In this document: positions 12,026 to 23,824 of the stretch, in pieces
Layout: each line of letters begins with the position of its first letter
Position numbering within the stretch: position 1 is the first letter of the stretch
Translations under genes and position numbers: made by a program
Source: Sphagnum compactum
Lineage: Eukaryota; Bryophyta; Sphagnopsida; Sphagnales
Assembly (NCBI GenBank): GCA_965153455.1
Contig: OZ234498.1
Location: 18,290,001-18,354,000, forward strand
Direction: 5' to 3'
DNA: 64,000 bases
Notes under the pieces: generated by a model
What the model saw: only the letters and a program-made list of their open reading frames with translations
The model's database searches: none
Told to the model about the DNA's origin: nothing

Positions 12026-13440
12026 TCTATATGGAAGACTAGGGGCAGTTGGAGAAAATTCTGGCTGCCAGTTTTTGGACACATCAGTTTACTGTGAGAT
12101 CATCCTTCAGTTTCATTTCATAGCTAGAGGTGGTTTAGAAGGTTTCTGCAGAAAAGCGGGTTTCACGTGGGAGGGAGTTCCTCCCACTATGCCTTAGTTT
12201 CTTACTGATTTCATTTCCTTTTGTGCCATAGAAGAGATGTAAGCCAAGGCCTTGTTGTGTCTCTTACTCCTGAAAGTTTCGTCCTGCCCACTGCCTCACT
12301 GTATGTTTTTCTTTGACAGTTGTGTTCCAAGTTCTGCCAGCTTGCACTTTGGTAAGATTTCATGAATGATGGTGAGCGTTTGATAAGTTGGAGGACAGAT
12401 TTTAAGTGGCTAGGTGAGCATGAAGTCAAAGTGCTTTGCTCTTTGCCTACAACTGCAAGAAGGTGCTGTCTATGTGAAAAAAAGTTCACAGTTATCTAAT
12501 TGCTATGGATAGTAGTCGATTGTGAGACTCAAATTACTGTTAATATCACCATGGGATCAGTTTATGACCCACTGAAGTTAAAGAACTGAGTGCTTTGTCA
12601 ATGTGTTCATGATGTTGGGTTTTCCAAGTGTATTATATTGCATGCTTGCACTGATGGGAATGGATGGTTTCGAGTGGTACTTGAAGTTGACTACAAAGGA
12701 GATGGTAGCAGTACCACTACTAGATTCAGTAGTGTGTAGACTCAAGGAATGAAGTTTCTGGAATACTCATGATTGTCTTGATGATGGGTAGTGACTCAAA
12801 GATGGGGAGTTTGTTTTAATTTTGGTTTGATAGAGATGTATACACTGATGTGGTTCTGTGATTTGTTCGGTGAGGGAGCTTGCTGATACTCAACAGCAGT
12901 TGATTGCACCATCATGATTCCTGGGTGGTTGTGGCTGCATCTTCTCTAGTATGGTAGGTTGCTTGGGTTTTTCTTGAAGTTATGCTGCATCAGATGTCTT
13001 TCTGCAATTCTTCTTGTTCTATATGATTGTTGGATTACAGATCACTTTGGAAAGGAATATGGAGCTGCGATCAGACAACCTCTGTAGAAGGTCCATCCTG
13101 CATTATTTTTCAGTAAGTTCTGTGCACTGGCTTCAAACTATATGCTTCAAACTATTGGATTAGAACTACAAACCTAAACTTCCCAGTTTGCCTGCTTTCT
13201 GACAAATTCCTAATTTGGTGCAGTTGTTAAAGCCTAGTACTGACCTCTTCCCTTCCAGTTCCTTGAGGTAGGAGTAGAAAAGCTGTCGCATGCCACCGCA
13301 AACAAACCGCCATTCAAACAGAGACCTAATTCTCCATTGCTTAATACTTTCTCTCTCCATTTCTCTTCATGTGAGTGAGATTTCTGGGCAAATAGTCTTC
13401 TGTGGCATTTATGGCCTCGAGTGTTTTTTTTAGGAATTAT
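12026..13440 (+). other. 3' UTR and downstream spacer of the zinc-knuckle gene
   Basis: Base composition stays gene-like to about 13,100 and then falls, so part of this is probably 3' UTR. No further coding exon is supported. Confidence 0.4.
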
Positions 13441-13454
13441 AGGTTGCAGACAAA

Positions 13455-13527
13455 GTGGGGATCATTCATAAGAAGATGTAGAAAACGTGGCAATCATCCT
13501 TTGGAAAGATTTAGCCAAATATGGCTA
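13455..13527 (+). repeat. Palindrome-bearing dispersed repeat, copy 1
   Basis: Contains GGATCATTCATAAGAAGATG, then a second short ATCATCC motif, then TTAGCCAAATATGGCTA. With the copy at 26,308 it forms a longer subfamily: similarity continues for roughly 150-200 bases downstream (shared TTTAATCATCCWTCTAT and later CTTTT-rich blocks). Confidence 0.7.
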
Positions 13528-13689
13528 ACAAATATTTAATCATCCATCTATGCTTTTTGCTACACATTTCAAACCAAAAATAAGGAAATCTGGCGATCCA
13601 TCCCCCCCCCAATCTTTTCACTTTTGGAGAATAAAAGCCTCCAAAGTAACTTCATTTTCGAAATTTAAAATTTTAATTTATCTTTTAGG

Positions 13690-14310
13690 CGAAATTTCGC
13701 CAATAAAACAAAGGATGCTCCGAATTGAGTTTCTTGAATTCCAGGTCTGAATCCAGATCTCAAAATCCAGAGCCAATAATCGAGGTCCTACTCCACGTGA
13801 ACCAACTTTTCATTGGTAAAAATCCGGCTTCCAAAATTTGGAGCACTTTTGGAGGAAAAAACCTAAATCTGAAAAATTCCTGGAATATATATAAACACCC
13901 TAATTGGTCAATATATGGATTTCCAATTTTTTGCATTAGTATGTTATATTATAACATAAACAATTTCATATTAATGTATGGTTTTTGTGAATTTTCTTGC
14001 TTCCCCTTTAAATCATCATAACTAACTCGCTATGCTTGTTGCGGGAAAGAACTGTTGGGCTAGATCCGTGAAAAAATGGCTACTCAAGAATCAGCCCCAG
14101 GAGGTGGCAGGTTTTTTGCCTCCGGTTCAATCGTCGTTGGAAATGACGTCTAAGCTTGCAACGACCTGTGTGCTCCAGGCGAGGACTGTTCAACCGCTAA
14201 GAATGGCTCTTGAAACAATGCACATACACCCGACCCGTCTAGCAGGGGTGAGAGGCTGGGCAGAGAGTCAAGTACTTTGGTGCAATGCGCACAACGTATG
14301 GGTGGGAGTT
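13690..14310. other. spacer before LINE fragment
   Basis: No clear gene. From about 14,030 the composition becomes GC-richer and may belong to the LINE fragment that follows, but no family motif was seen in this part. Confidence 0.35.
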
Positions 14311-14868
14311 TAGATGGCTCAGTTGGTCGCGCTACAACTAGTGCAGCCGGTTGGTGCTAGATCTACGACAGGAGGCCCGATCAACCAGGAGGTTGGGGCC
14401 CCACCCCCTCCAGGTTTTCCCCACACAATATTGAGTGTAAAAAGGGTGAAAGATAATATGCGGCTGACTTACATTGAAAATGTCTTTACCAACCGCGAGA
14501 TCGGGATCAACGTGCAGACAAGATACTTGCGCTTCAAGGGTATGTTGTATGAGAGCGAAAGCTACTTGTGTGACATCAGTTGCGTTCAGCTACGGAAAGC
14601 TCTAGCCCGGTTTCGATGTGGTAACACGCAACTTGAGGTAGTGCTAGGTGCGTGAAAGGGCGTGCTATATGCAGAGAGGCTTTGTCGAGGCTGCGATTTG
14701 GGGAAGGTTGAAGATGAAGAACACTTGTTTCTTGTTTGTCCAAATACACAGAAAGTTAGGGAACGCTTTTGTTCGACCCTGCCCTTCACCCACACTAGCA
14801 CTCTTGCTGAGCTCATGCAGATTATAAACATGATCGCCCTGGCCAAGTTTGTGGCATGTTGCTAGTAC
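14311..14868 (+). pseudogene. LINE (non-LTR retrotransposon) ORF2 C-terminal fragment
   Basis: From about 14,530 the plus strand reads as the C-terminal region after reverse transcriptase in plant LINEs: a basic helix (LRKALARFRCG) followed by the zinc-binding pattern ERLCRGCDLGKVEDEEHLFL..C. A TGA at 14,653-14,655 interrupts the frame where the family has tryptophan, so the copy is dead. The upstream 200 bases are open but not recognisable. The polymerase core is missing, as in a truncated insertion. Confidence 0.65.
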
Positions 14869-15220
14869 CAAAGGACAATCTCTCCTCCATGATCTACCTT
14901 TCGTCTAATGGACTCTCTGGTCCCAAACGGACGTAAAATTGTAAACAGTAAATAGTAAAACATAAGCCCATCAGAACATCAAGTTAAGGTACTTGTCAAC
15001 AACAAGGCGTCACAAACACGCTGGCCCTGCCAAAAAAATAAGATGTTGTACATCTACCTACTGTGTCCACACTCTGAACACCCAAAAAAAAATCATCTGT
15101 TCCAATTTAAACAGTCTAAACACTTTCACAAAAGAAACCGGTTCACATGTGAAACCAGTTCCAATAAGGTAAAACTTCCCAAAAGTTGGATCCAATGCAA
15201 TAGTCCCTGTCCCTGTGGAC
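14869..15220. other. spacer, no gene recognised
   Basis: Low-complexity A-rich sequence with no supported feature. Confidence 0.4.
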
Positions 15221-15221
15221 T

Positions 15222-15241
15222 AAACCCTAAACCCTAAACCC
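15222..15241 (+). repeat. interstitial telomere-like repeat
   Basis: Two to three tandem CTAAACC units (plant-type telomere repeat). Too short to be a former chromosome end. Confidence 0.8.
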
Positions 15242-15841
15242 AACAAAAACCTCAAGTTAGTGGAATGGATCAATGGCTTTATTTTCCTTTCAATTTTTTG
15301 AAGTAGAGAAGTAGTTGGGTACGACATTAGTAGCAAAGTGTCAATAGACTTTTCGGGTTTGGAATGTGGTGACCTTTCTTTAAAAACCAAAATTTCCAAG
15401 AAATTTTGCTCCAGGTCCAATCAAAATCATAGCTTTATTCTAATTATAAAGCATGGCCGTCTTGGATAGGGGTCTAGTAGGCTCCTTGAACACATGCCAT
15501 TTTCAACACACTACCGAGTTAGACCAAAGCTATATAATTAGATGAAAAAACTCACAATATGAGTCAAAACGGATGAAATATATTTTAACGAATTACAAAA
15601 ATTCAATATACAAAAATTGTGAACAACCCAAGGCCAAATATGCATAGACTTTTAGACCTAGGGCCGAAGAATATGTGTGAACTTTAAAACCTAGGGTCAA
15701 TATTCATGAACTTTTATTAGACCAAGGGCAAAAGTATTGCATGGATTGTTAGACTCTTTCGGTACGTTGGGGGTGACTAAAAAGCCCTTATAGAATGACA
15801 CATTTTGAAATCACCTAGCATATATATTGTTATGTGTGTTC
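15242..15841. other. AT-rich spacer, no gene recognised
   Basis: Repeats of phrases such as ACCTAGGG and GAACTTT near 15,640-15,720 hint at an old duplication. Nothing firm was seen. Confidence 0.35.
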
Positions 15842-16015
15842 CTAGGGTTTCCAAATACGTAGATGAGATATTAGGGTTTTCAAATACGTAGATGAGATAT
15901 TAGGGTTTCCAAATACATAGATGAAATATTAGGGTTTCCAAATACGTAGATGAGATATTAGGGTTTTCAAATACGTAGATGAGATATTAGGGTTTCCAAA
16001 TATGTAGATGAGATA
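15842..16015 (+). repeat. 29-bp minisatellite, 6 copies, each with a telomere-like core
   Basis: Six head-to-tail 29-base units start at 15842, 15871, 15900, 15929, 15958 and 15987. Each begins TTAGGGTTT(C/T)CAAATAC and ends GTAGATGAGATA, differing at only a few positions. Every unit begins with one plant telomere-like heptamer. Confidence 0.95.
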
Positions 16016-16605
16016 ATTCCATTGGGATTGGATGAAAATCATGGGCCAAGCAAGGCTTGTTACAAGCATGGCCTTTTGGCTATTCCATTATTGTATATGT
16101 GTTTTCTGAGAGGCGGCGAAAAGCAGTCGTGCAAAAGGGAGAGAGGCGTGGAATTTGCGCCCCAAAGGGTGCCTTGAGAAACTAACTGGCTTCTAAATAG
16201 GAAAAAGGCGCCCTATTCTTCGCCACCTGCACGTAATGCCGGATTTCATGGGATTTAATTCCAGGCTTCAATTTTCTACTTATGAACACTCTCCGTGATC
16301 TCTGGCTGTTGGATCTACCAGAAAATCGAGCATCCACCGTTGAATTACAAGCGGATGGCCACAGCCCCATCATGTGCTGGTCACTAAATTCCATAAAAAG
16401 CAAGTAAGTTCCAGGAGGAGTAAAGTGGGCTAGCTAATCAAGTTTTATTTAATTTTTAATTTATTTTTTAAATTATTTTTATCAAAAAATTTAAATAAGT
16501 TTTACTTTTAAAAAAAATTTCGCCAATTTACACAAAAAAAATTTCTCCCAATATGGTGGTTACACCTATGGAGTGTTATTTATTTATTTATTTGTTTCCA
16601 ATTTT
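16016..16605. other. spacer with a GC-richer block
   Basis: Positions 16,100-16,400 are GC-richer and could be a promoter or LTR fragment. The rest is AT-rich with TATT microsatellite. No gene is supported. Confidence 0.35.
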
Positions 16606-16675
16606 CTTTTGTCAATTTTGTGAGGTAGGTGGATACTAAGGATCATCCACAAGAGGACTTGACTAAATTTGGCTA
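16606..16675 (+). repeat. Palindrome-bearing dispersed repeat, copy 2
   Basis: Reads AATTTTGTGAGGTAGGTGGA, then GATCATCCACAAGAGGACTT, then GACTAAATTTGGCTA. This is the standard order of the family: T-rich lead, GTAGGTGGAC, GATCATCCACAAGAGGA, then the AGCCAAATTTGGCT palindrome (here decayed on its left arm). Confidence 0.75.
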
Positions 16676-17259
16676 CAAGTCAGAGAGGAAAGTAGAGGGA
16701 TTTTTTTTGGAACCCCCCTCATGTTTTGGCAACATGTTTTAACAAATTTTCAACTTGAAAAATGTGATTACTAGTTTTAGAAAGGATTTTAAAATGAAAA
16801 ATTGCCAAAATCTGAATTTTTTTTTCTATAAATCACTAGAATTATGTAATGGGTTGGAAAACTCTCCACACCCCATTGCCAAAGAATTTCTCCCTCTAGA
16901 GTTGTTTTGGAGAGCCAAGCGATTATGCATCACTTATGGGACATCCAGGAACAATGTTGCACTCTCAAGTGGAAGGGGAAAATAATTGCAATAGGTACAC
17001 AAAGGAGGTGGCTCCTTTCAATAATATCATACTTCTTGAAGAGCAAAAATTGAGTTCCCAATTTTCAAGAAGTATTACATTGAAACGAGAGCACACTATA
17101 CAAGTAAACAATTGGTGGTGGAGGCAACATGTATTGCGAATTTCATGACAATATACCAAGTTCATGGCGAGATATGAATGTGGTGGGAATCATTATTTGT
17201 GCACTTTTGCGATGTGTTGTCCCTTGTGAAATCAGAAATTTGTGTTTGTGTTGCTTGTG

Positions 17260-17590
17260 TGTGATACATTCACATGTCTTCTTAAGTAGGTCCTTTGGTG
17301 CCTTGCTTTGCAAGTGTTTACATTCACATGTCTTAAGTTGATCCATTGGGTCCTTGATTTGCAAATATTTACATGCATGCCAATCTCAAGTTGGTCCTTT
17401 GGGTGCTTGGTTTGCAAATATTTTACATGCATGCCAATCTCAAGTTGGTGGTCCTTTGGGTCCTTGGTTTGCAAATGTTTTACATGCACAATCTTAATTG
17501 GTCCTAATTTGTGCCTTGCTTTGCAATTGTTGACATGCATGCCAATCTTAAGTTGGTCCTTTGTGCCTTGCTTTACAAGTGTTATCTTAC
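17260..17590. repeat. ~53-bp minisatellite, about 6 copies
   Basis: Units combining GTCCTTGGTTTGCAAAT, TTTACATGCATGCCAATC and TCAAGTTGGTCC recur at about 17308, 17359, 17412, 17469, 17520 and 17573 (spacing 51-57). The long opposite-strand frame across it, 17232-17615, merely follows the repetition. Confidence 0.85.
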
Positions 17591-18439
17591 TCATTGGTGA
17601 TGTGTTGAAAAACAATTTCGTTTTAAAGATTTCATATTGAAAACTGAAATCCTCCAGAATATCCTAAGTGATTCTTTAATTTTCCTTCACAAATTTTCAT
17701 TCTTTGAATTTTTTAAAAATAATTTAAATTATATATATATATATATAAATATATGTTCAAGCAAAGCTTGGTTCATAAGTGAATCTTTTCAACCAGTGTT
17801 GGGTGGTTCTTTGATTCCGTTACAACCTCCAGCTCAATATGTTGTTTTAGTTTTCAAAATTCAGGGTTCTAGATGTTTTCAGTCACCAAATTTTGAAAAA
17901 ATATTTTAAAATTTTAAAATTCGCCAGATTCTATCCTAAGTTCCCCAATACATAGCCAAAAATATAGTATAATTTTATTTTTTTTAGTTACTTATTTTTT
18001 ATTGCCATATCTGGCTGAATAGTCGCTTTAGCTACATCACAAAATTGAAAAGAAAAACACTTAGTTAAGGTGTGTTTCACACTTGGTGTTAGGGACTCTA
18101 GCGTTGAGTTCCTTATCACCATACTACTCGTATCTAAGAATTAAACTTATTTATCATGAAAATTTTACGCTAAACTAACATTCAGTTAACATTAAGCTAT
18201 TGGCCATTTAACATTGGGTGCCATTTAGGATGATGCCAACCTAGATTTACATTTAACATTGATTTAACAACAAGTGTGAATGCATCATTAGAAGTTGAAA
18301 GAACAGCCGAGTAATAATCTTAACTCTCCAAGCATCATTATCGTCTGATCTGACCTACCATTTAATAAGTACCAAACACCAAATATTAGCACTCTTTTAA
18401 ATCTCTCATCTCTCGAGGCAAATTAGAGCTAATAACCAA
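17591..18439. other. AT-rich spacer, no gene recognised
   Basis: Includes a TA microsatellite near 17,731-17,750. No gene or known repeat was seen. Confidence 0.4.
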
Positions 18440-18515
18440 ATTTTGATGTAGGTCTGGTGATGAGGTAGATGGACTCACGATCGATCATCCATAAGAGGAC
18501 CTTGCCAAATTTACT
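18440..18515 (+). repeat. Palindrome-bearing dispersed repeat, copy 3
   Basis: Contains GAGGTAGATGGACT, GATCATCCATAAGAGGACCT and TGCCAAATTTACT. The left half is well kept and the palindrome's right arm has decayed. Confidence 0.65.
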
Positions 18516-19713
18516 GGAGACATAACCGCTGTGGTTAGAATAGATATCGGGCATTAGCTAGTTATTAGATTAAGTGTATGCATATATATGATAGTGGGGG
18601 CTTAGTTTTTCAAAAACACAGACCCTCCTCCTACCTTGGATTTTTTGGAAATTACTAGTCAGCCTCACCTCATAACTAGCAATTTTATAAATCAAATATA
18701 TGTAATCAGACTTGACCCGAGGTGAAATATAGGTATTGAGTATCTCACAAAACTTGGATTCATATCTTTTTAATATTTGGAGGAGTCTTAATTAGAGTTA
18801 GGGTTATATTTTAGGGTTTTGTAGTTTCATATGTGCTTGCAGTTGTCCCTTGTTTTGTGTCTTATTTTTTTGTTATTATTATTATTTTATTTTTTTGGGT
18901 CTTTTTCACTTTTTGCAACTACCATTTTTTTTCTTTTGCAATGTTCATAATGTGCTGTTGAATGTTGCAATGATGTTATGTCAATTCTATTGGCCATTTG
19001 ACGGTATTGCATGTTGGAGATGAATCAAGCTTTAGGGGAGGATGGACCACACATTTTTTAGTGAATTAAAAGAAGGTATGCGCCTTACTATGTTCTATTC
19101 GTGTTTCTTTTTGCACTTTGCACCTTGTGTTTGTGAAACAATGAAATTCAAGGGGATCTTTTAACAATTATCATGCATGTTTTCTCGTCTCTTACCTTTT
19201 TCAAGTCACAAACTTTGATGTTTCATCATGTGTCAATGGTCATGATTCATTATATGTCATTTCATCACTCTACTATTTTGTTGCTCCATCATTTTGTCTT
19301 TTTATCATTCCTTTGCTTTGTTGTTTCCTTGCTACATCATTCTTATCATGCTTTACCGTTGTATCGCTTTGTCATTGTTCTCATGTTCTGTTGTTTCACC
19401 ATTTTCTCATTGTTCTCATGTTCTATCACCTATTATTTTTCATATAACATTGTTGGCCTTTTTGTTTCCACCTTATCTTGTAAACTACTATTCTATAACT
19501 CAAGCAAGAAAAGGCATATTTTCAAGAAGCAACTTCTCCTTTGTTCCCATCATGGGAATATTTAAACTCTAAACTTTTAAACCCTAAACTTGACTAAACT
19601 TCTATTTCCTAAACATTTGACTATCACATTTTGTTGTGATTGAATTCAAGGTTCAAGGGAATGTGAAATTTGATTTAATTTGTCAATTGTTTCAACTTTT
19701 AAATTCTTAGTTC
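18516..19713. other. AT-rich spacer, no gene recognised
   Basis: Pyrimidine-rich stretch at 19,170-19,500 with overlapping short frames of biased composition (Phe, Ser, His, Leu). No protein family is recognised. Confidence 0.4.
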
Positions 19714-22330
19714 TTGTTTAAGGTAATGGCTTTTTCTTCAAATCTTATTTGGAGTGTTCATGGTATCAACTTTACTAACAATATCCCTCCAGCATTTGCA
19801 AGATATGGTCATAGTTATAATTTTGACAATGTGGATCTTGTTCATGAAGGTGAGGATTCAAAAATTCTAGATTTTGTTGTTATTGAAGAACAAACTACCA
19901 TTAAAATGCACTTGGAGAATTTGCAAAAACAAAGAGTGGTTTAGAAATTGCATTATCGTAATTCACCTACTTGGGCATATTTTAAGGTGAACAATAACCA
20001 ACCCATGGACCTTTTTCAAAACCAAATTATGAGTGGTATTATATGTCATAATGATACAACTCCACTTAGAATATTGGCCATGCACGTTAGATGTAGGAAG
20101 GGTCTCATTGCATTCCAAAAGTTTAATCAATGGCATAACAACCATGAAAAAACATATAAATTCTGAACACTTTATTTTATTAAATGTTTTTTTAGAAAAT
20201 GCAACAACCATGGCCCCAAGATCTTCACTTGATTGTGAGCCCGATAAAAAGAAGGCACATGTATCTCCAATTACAATATTTTGTTTTTTTCTACTGCTAG
20301 TAAATTCAAAATAGATGTTGTAACACAAATAGGCTTTGTGGAAGATTTACTATTGTTTGTGGTTAAGGGGTTATTGCCTATGAGGATTATTGAGTCCATT
20401 TTTTGGCTTTAAAGGTTGGCATACAAGTTGTGTCCATGGGTTATTTTCCCATCCAAGAATATGTTTATTGAAGATATTTTGCCAAGTTTGGTTGAAAAAA
20501 CCATGATTACATATGTGTAGTTTACATTGGTTGATTGTTTGTCAACCATTTGCACATTTGATTTGTGGATGTCAAAAAGAAAACACAATGTTTTTGTTGT
20601 TGTTAATTTTATCTCAAGTGACAAGAAGGCATGTCACTATTGGGTTGTTTAAGCTGATAAACACAAGCAGTGTAATTATGGTTCTTAAATTGCAAGAACT
20701 ATTGGACAAGTTTGTCCTTTACCAATAAATTATTGCTTACATTAAGGATGAAGGGTCCAATTTGTAAACCTATGCAAATATCTGGATTTTTGTTGTGTCA
20801 TGTAATACTTTGGCCTTGTTCGAACCATTTGATGGCTCATGTTTGGGGCACACACTTTCAAAAGTATTATAATATGCTATTGCATATGAAAAATGATTTT
20901 AAATTTACCTTGTACATTTATAAAGGCCACTCAATTTGCCATCCAGAAATGTATTACATGGCCCAAAAGTTTAATAAAGGTAGGCAAACATGGGACAAAA
21001 CTTGAATTGAATTTGGATTGAGGCCTAGAAAACCCAACACGCATGTGAAGACAAGGTAAGCCTTTTTTAATCACTTTTTTATTGTTTTGTGGTTTCATGA
21101 TTTTTTTTTGGTTTTGTGGTTTTTTTAAAATATTAAATTCATTTTTTGGTTTTGTTTAAATCATAATTTTTTATTTGGTTCATGTGTGTCAATTGTGGGG
21201 TTTTTTTTTGTTGATCATAGATTTGTTAATCAAGTATTGTTGTTCCAACTTTCAAGATGCATCAACTTTTCAGAGCACCATTGCATTATGCTACAATTAA
21301 TAATTTATGGCATTACAGTCTGGTGTACCACCTTTAAGAATTTGGGCTATTTGTGAAATTGTGGCAAAAGTTTTATCCCCAATTATATTAGTTGTGTTTT
21401 GAAGCAAACTCATAGACATTTGTTGTCCCCATATGTCTTGCATTTATGACATCAACTTGTTGGGATATTCGAAAAGAGCTAGCATTTGAAAAAAAAATTA
21501 GTAGCTTTGTTGAGAAGGATTTGTTGATCATGAGTTGAAAACACTTATGGTCCACATGAAGCAATATATTTTAGAGGTTCTTTTACCTTTTCTTTCCTTG
21601 CATGCATTTGATAGGAAGTGAGGCCATAATATGTTGGCTTCGATGTTTGAATTGAGGTTTAAAAACATGTGGTTGGTAACCACATATTTGGGTTGTGAAA
21701 ATGTTGTTGTATATGATGAAGAGCTCTTGTTGCCTTTACTAATAGAGGTAGCCAAATTGTTGATGCATGTTAGTATTGAAGAAGTTGAAGATCTTCAATC
21801 TCAAGTTCATGCTAAAAATATGTTTCACACCATAACAACAAATGCAGACACTTACAGGGACCTAATGTCAAGAGAACCTATTGGATTCTATCGGTATTTT
21901 ATTTGATATACAAAAATTCAAATATTTTTTATCTTAGTGGTGCAAAGAACAAAATAAGTTTCCAACCATTGTTGTAATAACACAACATATTCTTGGCATC
22001 TTAACCAATGAAATCAAAATAAAAAAGTATTTTTCCTACTATCGTCATTTTGACCACACTTCATAAATGTCATCTCCAAACTAATAATATGGACAAATTG
22101 ATATTTGTCAACAAAAATTGGAGATCCAATCCAAGATTGGCTATTTGAAACTTAATGATTTTACATATGCATGAAAGCAAAATTTGAATTGATGATAAAG
22201 TTAGAAACAAAATTTGAAAACCAAATTGAAGGTGAAGATTTTTTAGACTTGCATGATTCTATTTAATTTCGTGTGGAGGTGGTTTTCCATGCTCTGGGTG
22301 CTAGGTTGAAAATGATGAATTGAATCATTT
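19714..22330 (+). pseudogene. Decayed hAT-family transposase (BED finger to hATC domain)
   Basis: Across all three plus frames the order of a plant hAT transposase can be followed. A BED zinc-finger-like segment lies at about 19,950-20,200 (ICHNDTTP ... ITTMKKHINSEH). A central segment at about 20,740-20,900 reads KDEGSNL ... SCNTLALFEPFDGSC.GH. A stretch at about 20,930-21,010 contains GRQTWDKT. From 21,630 come RFKNMWLVTTYLGCEN, YDEELLLPLL and TNADTYRDLMSREP, then at 21,950-22,020 FPTI ... ILGI of the C-terminal dimerisation domain. Many stops and frameshifts show it is dead. Terminal inverted repeats and the 8-bp target duplication were not found. Confidence 0.75.
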
Positions 22331-23480
22331 GTCAAGGTGACGCATTTTGAACAACTCTTCCATGATTTTTGCATTGTCTATCTTCTACTTGTAACATACA
22401 TCTCCTTTCACTAGTCTTGGGCTTAATGTTTCTTGATGTTTATGTTTATTGTGTATATTGTGTTTTTAATATTTTTGTTTCTAGTATGTGTGTTTGTGTC
22501 TATGTTTGTATCTTTACTATTTGTGTATATGTGTTTTGTGTTTGTATCTTTATTTTCTATGTTGGTGTTTTTAGTATTTATGTCTATGTCTATTTGAGCC
22601 TATTCGTATCTTTAGTGGTTGTGTTAATAATAGATGTTGGAAGTTCATGGTGCTTGATGTGTCATCTGAACGTTTTCTTTGTTTTGGAAGTTTATTGTGA
22701 ATGTTTTGTTTTCTATGGCTTATGTGTTCTCAATGTGTTTTCAATGGTTTATACATCATATGTATTAGGTTTATGTTTGTTATGGTTTGTGTGTCAAATG
22801 TTTTATGTGTCTAATGTATGATGTTTGTCCTTGTCTTATATCTCCATTTGCAATTTGTTGGTAGCTTTTTGGGGTGTCTATTGAAGGTTGGATTGAAGAT
22901 GGAATGATGGAAGAATTGTCTTAAAACTTAAAACCATCAAACATGCCCTAAAATTTTTATTCTAATTCTCTATTTGAGTGAGGCCTTTGAATTTCAAGTA
23001 ATATTTGTGTATCAAAGTAGAACAAAACTTTCATAAAAGATTTTTTGTAGCTTGAAATTTCACCATGACCTTTGAAGCTTTTTGTTTTCTATCGCTTGTA
23101 AATGTTTAATATGCAACTTTGCCTTGAAATTTCAAAACTTGTCAATTTGCTTTGTCTCTTGCCTTGTAAATGCAAAGAACTTGTTTACAACCCAAGCCTT
23201 GTAAGGTTCAAGACCCAACACTTGTTTTCAAAGGGGGTTGTCAAATACATTGGTTAAAAAATTTATGTATACTCTCATCTTGATATTTGTTAGAATGGGG
23301 GCTTCAAAAGAGCTTTCAAATATCTTGGTTAAACAAAAATATATACCCATCCAAATATTTGTTATAGAAGGGGGGGCTTGTACTTGGTTAATCGCATACC
23401 CAAACCCCATGCCCACATTATAACCGCACATTGTTGAGTTTCCAAAACCTGAACCCAAGCAATTCCCTAAATCTTAAAAA
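22331..23480. other. AT-rich spacer, no gene recognised
   Basis: Includes a low-complexity T/G-rich run (22,430-22,810) whose open frame is rich in Val, Cys, Tyr and Phe. No gene is supported. Confidence 0.45.
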
Positions 23481-23483
23481 ATT

Positions 23484-23824
23484 AAAGGCAAGGATATTGT
23501 GTTAAGATTCATTATAGAGTATAGTAGCTTAAGGGATTTTGGCCCCTACTAGGTAATAATAATTATAGGTCTACTCTTATATGAGGATTTTTGAAAGATG
23601 ATATTTTGGCTTGTGTTGAAACTTGAGATTAGTTATAGTAGAGTTATAATAATAATCTTGAAGGATTTTGGTTTCTTTTAGAGGATTATTTTTTTTTGAA
23701 GATTATATTTAATTTTTTTCATGGTGAAATATTTGAGTTTCCAAAAAATAAAAAATAAAATTTTGGGGACCTTAAGATACTTTTTAATGTAAATGGCAAG
23801 GGCCACAATGTGACACACCCCTTT
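23484..23824 (+). mobile_element. MITE-like element, copy 1 (left end truncated)
   Basis: Shares its whole body with the copies at 48,074, 49,304 and 51,123: ATTCATTATAGAGTATAGTA, then GATATTTTGGCTTGTGTTG, GAAGGATTTTGGTTTCTTTT and AATGTAAATGGCAAG. The right end reads GGCAAGGGCC followed by a GTGACACACCCC tail. The left inverted terminus is partly lost (AAGGCAAGG only) and there are A/T insertions near 23,740. Confidence 0.85.

Noticed and set aside
14310-14345. A-box-like GATGGCTCAGTTGG
   Set aside because: No B box follows at SINE or tRNA spacing.
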